This document shows, piece after piece, positions 35,988-43,385 of a stretch of 64,000 nt of DNA (positions within the stretch are counted from its first letter, which is position 1; every line of letters begins with the position of its first letter). A program made the position numbers and the translations under genes. This DNA comes from Clostridia bacterium (GTDB lineage Bacteria > Bacillota > Clostridia > Oscillospirales > Acutalibacteraceae). The stretch lies in assembly GCA_017414965.1 (NCBI GenBank), contig JAFQJL010000020.1:1-64000 (forward strand), read 5' to 3'. The notes below the pieces were generated by a model. The model searched no databases. It was not told the origin of the DNA and saw nothing but the letters and a program-made list of their open reading frames with translations.

Positions 35988-37107
35988 CGATTATTGGGGT
36001 TATCAGGAAAACCTGTTACCCAAATATCAAAAGAAAGCCGGCCACGACGTGACCGTTATCACGACCAATACGATGCACCGAGACGGCAAGATCACGGAAA
36101 TCGACCCTGACGACTATGTGTTGAATGATGGCGTTCGAGTAATCCGATTGAAAAGGGAACGGTATGCTTTTCCGATCTTGACATCTATGTGCGCCAAACT
36201 AAAGACTTTTCCATATCTCAAGGAATTGAAGCCGGATTTCATCTTTTTTCACGGTTTGGTCAGCACGACGATTTTTGACGCAGTCAAATATAAAAAGCGC
36301 ATCAATCCAAAGTGCGTGATTGTGCAGGACAACCATACAGATGATAATAATACACACACAGATCGTTTCCTAAAGGATCTGTTGGTACGTCTATTTTATC
36401 GGACTATCCATCGATTTACCAATCGATATGTTTCTCGCGTTTATGGTGTTACGCCATGGCGCAAACGATATGCGGAAGACTACTTTAAGGTCGATCCAAG
36501 CAAAACAGATATTTTGATTATGGGCGCGGACGATGAAAAAATTGATTTTACAAACCGCGAACGCATCCGTTCAGGTATTCGCAGACAGCACCAAATTACG
36601 GATGACGATTTCCTTGTTGTGACTGGTGGAAAAATTGATAAAAATAAACATATTGATCTTTTAATGGAAGCGTGTGGCGATTTATCCGGTGTCAAACTTA
36701 TGGTGTTTGGGCAGGTTTTAGAGGATGTAAAAGCCCGTTTTGAGCAACTTCTTAGAGAAAATGAGAATATCGTGTATGTTGGTTGGATACCAGCCGATAC
36801 CGTTTACAATTATTTTTTTGCAGCAGATCTGGTGGTGTTCCCCGGGGGACACTCGGTTTTGTGGGAACAGGCATGTGCCTCTAAAACGCCGTGCTTATTT
36901 GAAAAATGGGACGGTATGCAACATGTTGATAACGGTGGGAATAGTCGTTTTATTGATGCCGTGTCTGTTGAAAACATTCGAAAAGACATTCAATTACTGC
37001 TTTTGACAGAAGATTACAAAGCGATGAAAGCGGCGGCAGAGTCCGAAAAAACTGATATTTATCTTTACAGTCGCATCGCCAAAAAATCAATAGAGTGTGT
37101 GGAATAA
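35950..37107 (+). CDS. Glycosyltransferase family 4, atypical donor motif
   Basis: A 385-residue GT-B protein starting MKIVHIAPSAPYNDYWGYQENLL. RVYGVTPWRKRYAEDYF and VVTGGKIDKNKHIDLLMEA are good GT4 landmarks. The usual E-x7-E is altered to FPGGHSVLWEQACASKTP near residue 297: the first Glu is replaced by Gly, while the second remains. This may change donor phosphate handling. AAGGAG at 35931-35936 lies 13 bases before ATG 35950, inside the previous gene. Confidence 0.8.
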   Translation: MKIVHIAPSAPYNDYWGYQENLLPKYQKKAGHDVTVITTNTMHRDGKITEIDPDDYVLNDGVRVIRLKRERYAFPILTSMCAKLKTFPYLKELKPDFIFFHGLVSTTIFDAVKYKKRINPKCVIVQDNHTDDNNTHTDRFLKDLLVRLFYRTIHRFTNRYVSRVYGVTPWRKRYAEDYFKVDPSKTDILIMGADDEKIDFTNRERIRSGIRRQHQITDDDFLVVTGGKIDKNKHIDLLMEACGDLSGVKLMVFGQVLEDVKARFEQLLRENENIVYVGWIPADTVYNYFFAADLVVFPGGHSVLWEQACASKTPCLFEKWDGMQHVDNGGNSRFIDAVSVENIRKDIQLLLLTEDYKAMKAAAESEKTDIYLYSRIAKKSIECVE

Positions 37108-37110
37108 CTT

Positions 37111-38406
37111 ATGAATTTCAGTTTTCTGAAAAATAAAGAAACAAAAAATGCCGGCTGGCTGATTGGCGAGCAAGTATTTCAGATGCTTCTTTCGTTGGTG
37201 GTCGGGGTGCTGTCGGCGCGATATTTGGGGCCGAGCAACTATGGCATCTTAAACTATACCGCTTCTTTTGTCAGTTTTTTCCTCTCAATTGCTACACTGG
37301 GAATGGAAGGTGTTTTGGTTAAGAAGTTGATTTGCTTCCCCGATGAGGAAGGAGTATATTTGGGAAGCTCAATGCTTTTCCGATTAATTTCTTCCTTGTT
37401 GAGTATGATGGCTGTAACGCTGATTGTTTTTGTGTTAAAGCCGCATGAACCAATTTATGCACTTATCACATTTTTACAATCTTTTCAATTGCTTTTCCGC
37501 GCCATACAAATTTTAGATTCCTGGTTTCAGCGTCACTTGAAATCAAAATTTGTATCGATTGGAAAAATGTTGGCAGCCATTGTGGTGTCAGGATATAAAA
37601 TTTATTTATTGGCCACCCAAAAAAGCGTTATCTGGTTTGCATTATCTAACGGGTTAACCGATTTGGTGATTGCCGTTGTTTTACTCTGGTATTATAAGCG
37701 TGAGAACGGCCAACGTCTAAATAAACAGCTCAAGATCGGTTGGGGCGTTTTAAAGGAAAGCTATCACTTCATTTTGTCCGGTCTGATGGTGGCGATTTAT
37801 GGTCAAATAGATAAAATTATGATTGGACAATCAATGGGTGACATAGATGTTGGATTGTATAGCGTCGCGGTTACGATATCGTCGATGTGGGTGTTCATAC
37901 CTACGGCAATCATCAATTCTTTCCGCCCAAAAATTATGGAAACCAAGGAAAGTGGAAACGAAGAGTTGTATATTCTCCGTTTACAGCAGCTGTATACCGG
38001 CGTTATTTGGCTTTGCTTGTTTGTGTCATTGTTTATCGCCGTTTTGGCGGAGCCGATTGTTTATATCCTATACGGTGCTGAATATCTTGGGGCAACCAGC
38101 GCATTGCGCATTGTGGTTTGGTGCGATGCGTTTTCTATGATTGGCGTGGCGCGCAACATTTGGATACTGAGCGAAAATAAAAATAAGTACATTAAGTATC
38201 TCTTGGGAATGGGCGCAATTGTAAACGTCGTTCTAAATGCACTTATGATTCCGACAATAGGTATTAACGGTGCTGCTATTGCAACGCTTATTACTCAAAT
38301 TGTAACCAGTTTGATTGCTCCTCTGTTTTTTAAAGAGACGCGAGTTCACACTTTCATTGTTCTTGAAGCGTTTACGCTAAAATGGTATAGAAAAAAGAAG
38401 TCCTGA
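37111..38406 (+). CDS. Wzx-type polysaccharide flippase (second copy)
   Basis: A 431-residue membrane protein with about 12 helices. It begins with ETKNAGWLIGEQVFQMLLSLVVGVLSARYLGPSNYG, a strong signature of oligosaccharide flippases, and keeps GMEGVLVKKLI and YGQIDKIMIGQSMG. It should export lipid-linked repeats made by the second glycan operon. It is only distantly similar to the flippase at 9040. Its stop codon lies in the 5' arm of the terminator that ends the locus. Confidence 0.9.
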   Translation: MNFSFLKNKETKNAGWLIGEQVFQMLLSLVVGVLSARYLGPSNYGILNYTASFVSFFLSIATLGMEGVLVKKLICFPDEEGVYLGSSMLFRLISSLLSMMAVTLIVFVLKPHEPIYALITFLQSFQLLFRAIQILDSWFQRHLKSKFVSIGKMLAAIVVSGYKIYLLATQKSVIWFALSNGLTDLVIAVVLLWYYKRENGQRLNKQLKIGWGVLKESYHFILSGLMVAIYGQIDKIMIGQSMGDIDVGLYSVAVTISSMWVFIPTAIINSFRPKIMETKESGNEELYILRLQQLYTGVIWLCLFVSLFIAVLAEPIVYILYGAEYLGATSALRIVVWCDAFSMIGVARNIWILSENKNKYIKYLLGMGAIVNVVLNALMIPTIGINGAAIATLITQIVTSLIAPLFFKETRVHTFIVLEAFTLKWYRKKKS

Positions 38407-38429
38407 CTATATGTCAGGACTTCTTTTTT
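38391..38429. terminator. Bidirectional terminator holding both convergent stop codons
   Basis: GAAGTCCTGAC (38397-38407) pairs perfectly with GTCAGGACTTC (38413-38423) around a 5-base loop. It is flanked by A6 at 38391-38396 and T6 at 38424-38429, so a U-tract is present for both directions. The + strand flippase stop (TGA 38404-38406) and the minus strand SpoVB-like stop (38414-38416) both lie in the stem. Confidence 0.9.
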
Positions 38430-39952
38430 AGGATAGAATAATCCCTTTGTGTAAAGGTTTTGGTGGCGAACAGTAAAAACAGATAGACCAATGCAAGGAT
38501 GGTGCAGCCCAGTGCGACAATCCAGAAATTCGACATGGTTCGAATGGGCGTTTGCGCCACCAGAAGATGTGCCAAACTGCCGGCGATCAGCAGCGCCGAC
38601 AGTGGTCGTAAGATCCATTTACCGAAATCCATCGGAACAGAAGCGACTCGGCAAAGCCGACCGGTATTTAATAAACAGGTGAGCAAATTGCTGACCACCA
38701 TAATGTACAAAAACCCGCGTATGCCCAGTTTGGGAACAAGCAAGAGGATCAGTGCGATCCGCAGACCGGAATCCAATAGACTATATTTAAGCGATCGTGT
38801 TTGTTGATTTAAGCCCTTTAAGATCCCGTCGACCACGCTTTCCAAGTACATAAGCGGCACCAACGGCGCCAGCACTTGCAGATAAAAACCGACCTCGTCG
38901 CTATTGTATAATAGTTGGCCGAGGGGATAGGCGAACACCCAAAAGCAACCGGCGCAAAGCCAAGAGGCGGCCATGGTAATGCGGATGGTGATATCGGCCG
39001 TGTGTCGTACACGGAGATGCTGAGAAAGGGCCATCGCCTCGGACATTTCGGGAATCAAAAGGGTGGAGAACGCCGAGAGAAACGAGGAAGGGAAAAAGAT
39101 CAGCGGCATCGCCATTCCTTTAAGGTTACCGAACGCCGCCAAGCCCAACTCTTGCGAGCCGCTAAACAGCGCCAACGAACGCGGCACTTGAATGTTTTCG
39201 ATGGTGCGTAAAATGGTGTTTAAGTACCGTCCGGCGGTGATGGGTGCAGCGATGCGCACCAAGCGACCGGTGCGAAAATCGCGATCGTTTGTGCTGTGAG
39301 GTGTATCGGGACTAACACGATCGCGTTCAAACGCATAGAGAACGCCGGCCAAACCGGCGGACAGTCCTTCGGAGATGACGTCGCCAAGCATAACGGCAGC
39401 AGAAAGCGTGGTGATGGTTGGCTCGGCTGTTTGAAAAAACAACCACATAGTAATGAAAATACGCGTCACCTGCTCGAAAATTTGTGCGATCGACGGCAGT
39501 TCGGCACGCCGCCGCGCATAGAAATATCCTTTCAAGCACGCGGAAATTCCCATAAACGGAAAACCAATCGTCAGCACACGCAGAGCCGGAATAGCGCGCA
39601 CGTCGGCGATCCACCACCGCCCGATCCACGGCGCCGCCAGATAAAAGACCGCCGAGGATGCCAAGGAAAGCGCCAGTGTCAGTATGAGAGATCGCCGCAT
39701 CACGCGCGGGATGGCACGTTGGTTGCCGGTGGCAGCTGCTTCGGTCACCAATCTCGTGACGGCAGTAGACAAACCGGTGGTTGCCAGAGTCGAGCCAAGC
39801 ACGTAGACCGAAAAAATCAGCTGGTGGAGTCCCATGCCTTCGGCGCCGAGGTGACCCGACATCCAAATGCGAAAAAAGATGCCGATCACTTTTAACAAAA
39901 GCGACGTTCCGGTTAAAACGGCCGCGTTTTGTAAGAATTGACGCTTTTTCAT
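38414..39952 (-). CDS. SpoVB-like flippase/polysaccharide transport protein
   Basis: A 512-residue membrane protein with about 14 helices of the MOP flippase family. FLQNAAVLTGTSLLLKVIGIFFRIWMSGHLGAEGMGLHQLIFSVY at the start is the SpoVB/YtgP pattern. In Bacillus, SpoVB is needed for spore cortex and is thought to move lipid-linked peptidoglycan precursors. The ATG at 39952 overlaps the upstream stop (ATGA) and fits the family better than the longer frame. It is the last gene of a four-gene minus-strand operon with spore-like wall proteins, consistent with a sporulation role. Confidence 0.82.
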   Translation of the reverse strand: MKKRQFLQNAAVLTGTSLLLKVIGIFFRIWMSGHLGAEGMGLHQLIFSVYVLGSTLATTGLSTAVTRLVTEAAATGNQRAIPRVMRRSLILTLALSLASSAVFYLAAPWIGRWWIADVRAIPALRVLTIGFPFMGISACLKGYFYARRRAELPSIAQIFEQVTRIFITMWLFFQTAEPTITTLSAAVMLGDVISEGLSAGLAGVLYAFERDRVSPDTPHSTNDRDFRTGRLVRIAAPITAGRYLNTILRTIENIQVPRSLALFSGSQELGLAAFGNLKGMAMPLIFFPSSFLSAFSTLLIPEMSEAMALSQHLRVRHTADITIRITMAASWLCAGCFWVFAYPLGQLLYNSDEVGFYLQVLAPLVPLMYLESVVDGILKGLNQQTRSLKYSLLDSGLRIALILLLVPKLGIRGFLYIMVVSNLLTCLLNTGRLCRVASVPMDFGKWILRPLSALLIAGSLAHLLVAQTPIRTMSNFWIVALGCTILALVYLFLLFATKTFTQRDYSILKKKS

Positions 39953-40455
39953 CGCACGTACTGCCGATGTAACCGCGCCATCAGCCGCAACAACTCCGCT
40001 TCGCAACAAACGGTATCGCTCAACTGTGCGCATTCCGAGAACGTAACCAGCGCCTGTGCGGTTTCGGGATCGTATTCACCAGTAGCCGTTGGCGCGTGTA
40101 AATTGAGGAACGTAACCCGAAGTGAGCCCAACATCGTTTGGACGGCGTCGGCGACGCTGTCGCGATCCTCTAACCGAACGATTCTACCGAGAAGATCCAG
40201 CGTCTCAACGTCCTCTGCGCCGACGTCGCGTACGGCGAACAACCACGTCCAGAACTCGTAATCGACCCGTCCGGTTTCTGAAAAACCGCCCAGACGCTGC
40301 GCAGTTTTGACGGCAGCGGTGGTTTCCGGTCCGAATACGCCGTCGATGTTAATGAGGGGGATGCGATCGTCTTGAAAATGCAGATCGCGAAGCGTCGATT
40401 GCAGTTCGCGGATATACAAATTTTGATCCTTACGAATATCGTTATCGGGAAACAT
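39949..40455 (-). CDS. Small peptidoglycan-binding domain protein
   Basis: A 168-residue protein without a signal peptide. LYIRELQSTLRDLHFQDDRIPLINIDGVFGPETTAAVKTAQRLGGFSETGRVD is one PG_binding_1 unit with the typical IDGVFGPET core. A degenerate second unit around TGEYDPETAQALVTF follows. The start at 40455 has GGAG about 10 bases upstream on the minus strand. It lies between a longer peptidoglycan-binding protein and the SpoVB-like gene. Without an export signal it may act inside the mother cell or spore, as some sporulation wall proteins do. Confidence 0.75.
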   Translation of the reverse strand: MFPDNDIRKDQNLYIRELQSTLRDLHFQDDRIPLINIDGVFGPETTAAVKTAQRLGGFSETGRVDYEFWTWLFAVRDVGAEDVETLDLLGRIVRLEDRDSVADAVQTMLGSLRVTFLNLHAPTATGEYDPETAQALVTFSECAQLSDTVCCEAELLRLMARLHRQYVR

Positions 40456-40459
40456 AGCT

Positions 40460-41860
40460 TTACGCTCCTTCCTCGGACAGCGTGGTGCCCGCAAATTGAT
40501 CGGTTTGTTTTTGGAAGCCGACCATCAGATCGGAATAGAGATCGGCCAGCGCTGTCCACGTGATCGCGCCGACAACGCCGCTTGGTTCGATGCCCTCCAT
40601 TTGTTGAAACGCCAATACCGCCGCTTGCGTTTGGTTGCCGAACACGCCGTTGACCGGCACTTGCGGAATTTCCGGAAACGTTTGCGAAATGTAGTTGATA
40701 AATTCCTGCACCTGCGTAACGTCCTCGCCTTGACTGCCGAGTCGCAGCGGCTCACCCGGAAACACGGGCGCTCCGCCGCTGATTTCCGGTGTGGTTGCCA
40801 GAATGCCGAAATACGCGCGTGTTAAGTAATTCCAAGTCACGACGTCCACAATGCCGGTTACCGGCAGTCCGCTTAATCGCTGGAATGCGTCAACGGCGGC
40901 TTCGGTGTCGGTATCAAACTCACCGGAAATAATCACCGGCGGAATTTCGGGATAAAAGGCATTTAATACCGCCAGATAGTATTGTAACTCCAATACCACG
41001 CGACCGGTATCGCCGCGCTGTATGTCTTCTTGGAATTGCTTGCTGACTTCCTCGATGGTAATTCCTTCGGAATCCAGCTCAGATAAGCGTTTTACGGCGG
41101 CATAAATGTAGGAAATGCGGTACCAAGTTGCTTTACCGATGATGCCGTCCGGCGTCAGGTTGAAGATTGTCTGGAATGCTTTGACGGCGTTTTCGGTTGC
41201 CTCGTCAAAGAATCCATCTACGTTGGGGATCTTGGGGATGGCCGGATAATTGGAAGAAATACGGTTTAGCTGAATTTGTTTCCGCAAGATCTCGTTGCCG
41301 GATTGTCCGCGACGGAATGTGACACCGGGGTAGGAGGGAGTGTTGATATCTACCGGTGCATTGTTGACGATATTTAGCCCTTCACCGTAAAACTCGGTGA
41401 GAATATCGTAAGGTCCCAAGCCTTGCTCTGCCAGCGGCACGGTACCCCATTGCGAAAGTCCGTCGCATGTCGAGGTGGTTCCGTTGCAGTATTGTGTAAA
41501 ATACGGCTCCACGTTATCGCCGCGCACGACGTAATCGTTAAACAGTTCGTCGACGATATCGCTGATGTTTTGATAGATGGTGCGCCCCTGTTGATAGGAT
41601 TGGTCCACCGCGGTGGAATTGGTGATGTCGAAGTCGTACCCTTGGTTGCGGTAAAACTCCGTATAAAGGCGGTTTAAAGCAAAAGAAACCTGTGCGTAGA
41701 TGTTGGCGCGCAACGCTGCTTCCGGCCACGTGGGATAAATCTCGCTGGAAGCAACGTTTTTGATGTAGTCCGGAAACGAAACGGACACGTTTTCGGCTTC
41801 GGATTCCGGTCGGCCAAGATGAACGGTAATGGTTTCCGGGATAAACGGAACATCAGGCAT
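40460..41860 (-). CDS. SpoIID/LytB-domain protein with three peptidoglycan-binding repeats
   Basis: A 466-residue protein. The N-terminal part, about residues 10-115, resembles the SpoIID/LytB domain: VSFPDYIKNVASSEIYPTWP with a conserved Glu, then EAALRANIYAQVSFALN and TAVDQSYQQGRTIYQN. SpoIID is a lytic transglycosylase used in engulfment. Then come three PG_binding_1 units around VDGFFDEATENAVKAFQ, ISGEFDTDTEAAVDAFQ and VNGVFGNQTQAAVLAFQ. No signal peptide or membrane anchor is visible, unlike SpoIID itself. It likely remodels or senses wall material in sporulation, but the compartment is uncertain. Confidence 0.75.
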   Translation of the reverse strand: MPDVPFIPETITVHLGRPESEAENVSVSFPDYIKNVASSEIYPTWPEAALRANIYAQVSFALNRLYTEFYRNQGYDFDITNSTAVDQSYQQGRTIYQNISDIVDELFNDYVVRGDNVEPYFTQYCNGTTSTCDGLSQWGTVPLAEQGLGPYDILTEFYGEGLNIVNNAPVDINTPSYPGVTFRRGQSGNEILRKQIQLNRISSNYPAIPKIPNVDGFFDEATENAVKAFQTIFNLTPDGIIGKATWYRISYIYAAVKRLSELDSEGITIEEVSKQFQEDIQRGDTGRVVLELQYYLAVLNAFYPEIPPVIISGEFDTDTEAAVDAFQRLSGLPVTGIVDVVTWNYLTRAYFGILATTPEISGGAPVFPGEPLRLGSQGEDVTQVQEFINYISQTFPEIPQVPVNGVFGNQTQAAVLAFQQMEGIEPSGVVGAITWTALADLYSDLMVGFQKQTDQFAGTTLSEEGA

Positions 41861-41877
41861 TCAAAACTCCTCCTTAT

Positions 41878-42492
41878 TTAGAGATTGGCCGGCGCACCGG
41901 CCGTAAAGGTGACTTCGGATTCGGTGACCGCTTCCGGCAACGGAATCAGATTGACGTCTTGTATTGCGGTTACGCCGCCATACAGCGGCACCAGCAGATT
42001 GCGAACGGTTACGTACCCGTCCGCAAACGTACGCACCGTGTAGTACGCCGGCGTGGCGGCGGTCGTTGAACTTTCGAACATCTGAGGATCGGGCGCCGGC
42101 AGCGACCAGGTGAGGGTGTTGCCGCTTTGGTCGGTCTCGCCGAGGGCGACCAATTCCTCGCCGCCGTTTACGTTTCGAGTCACAACAATCATTGCGCGGG
42201 GGATGGGAATAGCGTCGTTTCCGGCGGATGCGTGAATCTGCAGATACCCAATCGAATCAAACGGCGGCAACATGGGCGGGATAATGGACGCTTCGTTTGT
42301 GTCCGCCGGCGGGTTGCCAAAAAGCGGTTCTTCCGTTGGAGAAACACGCGGTTCTACATCAACGGGCGTTTGCAGAGACGAGACAGACGTCGGCGTTTCC
42401 GGCGGTACGGCCGGTTGTTGACGCCGATAAGCGGCCAGCATTTCGGCTCGGCTGGCGGCAATGCGATCGGAAAAATCGGACGATGAGGACAT
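41878..42492 (-). CDS. Hypothetical protein, first gene of the wall/sporulation operon
   Basis: A 204-residue protein that I do not recognise. The first 75 residues are low in complexity and rich in Pro, Ser, Thr and Glu. The rest contains IGYLQIHASAGNDAIPIPRAMIVVTR and YYTVRTFADGYVTVRNLLVPLYGG, which read like a carboxypeptidase-regulatory or Cna-B-type beta-sandwich. No signal peptide is visible. GGGAG lies 8 bases upstream of the ATG on the minus strand. It precedes the SpoIID-domain gene by 17 bases, so a structural partner of that protein is a reasonable guess. Confidence 0.62.
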   Translation of the reverse strand: MSSSSDFSDRIAASRAEMLAAYRRQQPAVPPETPTSVSSLQTPVDVEPRVSPTEEPLFGNPPADTNEASIIPPMLPPFDSIGYLQIHASAGNDAIPIPRAMIVVTRNVNGGEELVALGETDQSGNTLTWSLPAPDPQMFESSTTAATPAYYTVRTFADGYVTVRNLLVPLYGGVTAIQDVNLIPLPEAVTESEVTFTAGAPANL

Positions 42493-42553
42493 AGCGACAA
42501 GCTCCCTTCGTATGGTTTCTTTTCATTTTATGAAGCCTTTTCGGCGTTCATTC

Positions 42554-42582
42554 TTGCAACTGATAAAAAATCGTGGTATACT
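42554..42582 (+). promoter_or_regulatory. SigA-type promoter of the VanZ gene
   Basis: TTGCAA (42554-42559) and TATACT (42577-42582) have a 17-base spacer and lie about 30 bases ahead of ATG 42612. The 120-base gap also holds the start of the minus-strand operon, so this is a divergent control region; I see no equally good SigA promoter facing the minus strand. Confidence 0.65.
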
Positions 42583-42611
42583 GGGTAAAAAGTCGAAAGG
42601 AGTGATGGATC

Positions 42612-43169
42612 ATGGCGCGTACCGTTGCAGCGGTGGCTGCGTGGATATTAACGGTTGCTTGGATGGTGACGATTTTTATGTTTTCCGCACAACCGGCCGA
42701 GCAGTCGTCCGAGATAAGTGCGTCGGTCACCGAGATGTTGATTGCCGCCATCACACCGGATTTCGATCAATTAAGCGTCGCTGAGCAACAACAACTGATC
42801 GAGAATTGGCACGACATCATTCGCAAGATCGCGCATTTGACCGAATACGCCGTTTTGGGAGTGCTTTTGACCGTTAGCTTGGTTTTGAGCCGTGTCAAAC
42901 TTTGTTTGTCGGCGATCTGGGCAGCCGGTGTATCGCTTCTGTATGCCGCCAGCGACGAGATTCACCAAATGTTTATTGAAAGTCGCGGCCCCGGAATCGT
43001 GGACGTGGGCATCGATTTTGTGGGTGCGCTGATCGGTATCACATTTGTTTGGCTGGGGTACAAATGGTTTTCCTGTATCGCAAAAAACAAAAAGAAAAGT
43101 CCAAATAACCCCTTGACATTCGCACGTCTTTCATATATAATAAGCGAGTGCCAAAAAACGACTCATTAG
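42612..43169 (+). CDS. VanZ family membrane protein
   Basis: A 185-residue protein with four hydrophobic segments. The VanZ signature is FMFSAQPAEQSSEIS after the first helix, then RKIAHLTEYAVLGVLL, LLYAASDEIHQMFIESRGPGIVDVGIDFVGALIG. VanZ-like proteins are linked to glycopeptide tolerance in one well-known case, but most members are of unknown function. GAAAGGAG is about 9 bases upstream. The last codons read through the promoter of tRNA-Lys, and the TAG stop lies in the tRNA gene itself, overlapping it by 10 bases. Confidence 0.85.
   Translation: MARTVAAVAAWILTVAWMVTIFMFSAQPAEQSSEISASVTEMLIAAITPDFDQLSVAEQQQLIENWHDIIRKIAHLTEYAVLGVLLTVSLVLSRVKLCLSAIWAAGVSLLYAASDEIHQMFIESRGPGIVDVGIDFVGALIGITFVWLGYKWFSCIAKNKKKSPNNPLTFARLSYIISECQKTTH
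43113..43141 (+). promoter_or_regulatory. Consensus promoter of tRNA-Lys
   Basis: TTGACA (43113-43118), a 17-base spacer and TATAAT (43136-43141) form a full consensus promoter. It lies inside the 3' end of the VanZ reading frame and would start transcription about ten bases before the tRNA. Confidence 0.85.
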
Positions 43170-43235
43170 CTCAGTTGGCAGAGCACTTGACTTTTAATCA
43201 AGGTGTCCGGGGTTCGAATCCCCGATGGGTCACCA
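43160..43235 (+). tRNA. tRNA-Lys (anticodon TTT)
   Basis: A standard 76-base cloverleaf with encoded CCA at 43233-43235. The acceptor GACTCAT pairs with ATGGGTC; the D-loop has AGCTCAGTTGG; the anticodon arm CTTGA-CTTTTAA-TCAAG places TTT at 43193-43195; the T-arm is CCGGGGTTCGAATCCCCG-like. It decodes AAA and AAG. A terminator follows at once. Confidence 0.96.
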
Positions 43236-43268
43236 AAAACGCGCTGCATAGCAGTGCGTTTTTCTTTT
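43235..43268 (+). terminator. Terminator of tRNA-Lys
   Basis: AAAACGCGCTGC (43236-43247) pairs with GCAGTGCGTTTT (43251-43262), with one G-T wobble and a 3-base ATA loop. TTTCTTTT follows. The stem begins just after the CCA end of the tRNA. Confidence 0.85.
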
Positions 43269-43321
43269 GTCATTTTCATCTGTAAATCGTCCTTTTTTCT
43301 GAGTTTTTTCCTTTCTTTCTA

Positions 43322-43350
43322 TTGACAGTTTTCAAAAAAAGGCATAGTAT
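43322..43350 (+). promoter_or_regulatory. SigA-type promoter of the AEC transporter gene
   Basis: TTGACA (43322-43327) and TAGTAT (43345-43350) with a 17-base spacer, giving a leader of about 30 bases before ATG 43386. Confidence 0.72.
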
Positions 43351-43385
43351 TATCTTGATTTCAACCATCATAAGAGGTGTGGAGA

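Noticed and set aside
42612..43169. A glycopeptide resistance cluster, suggested by VanZ
   Set aside because: No vanHAX, vanS/R or other resistance genes are near; isolated VanZ-like genes are common.
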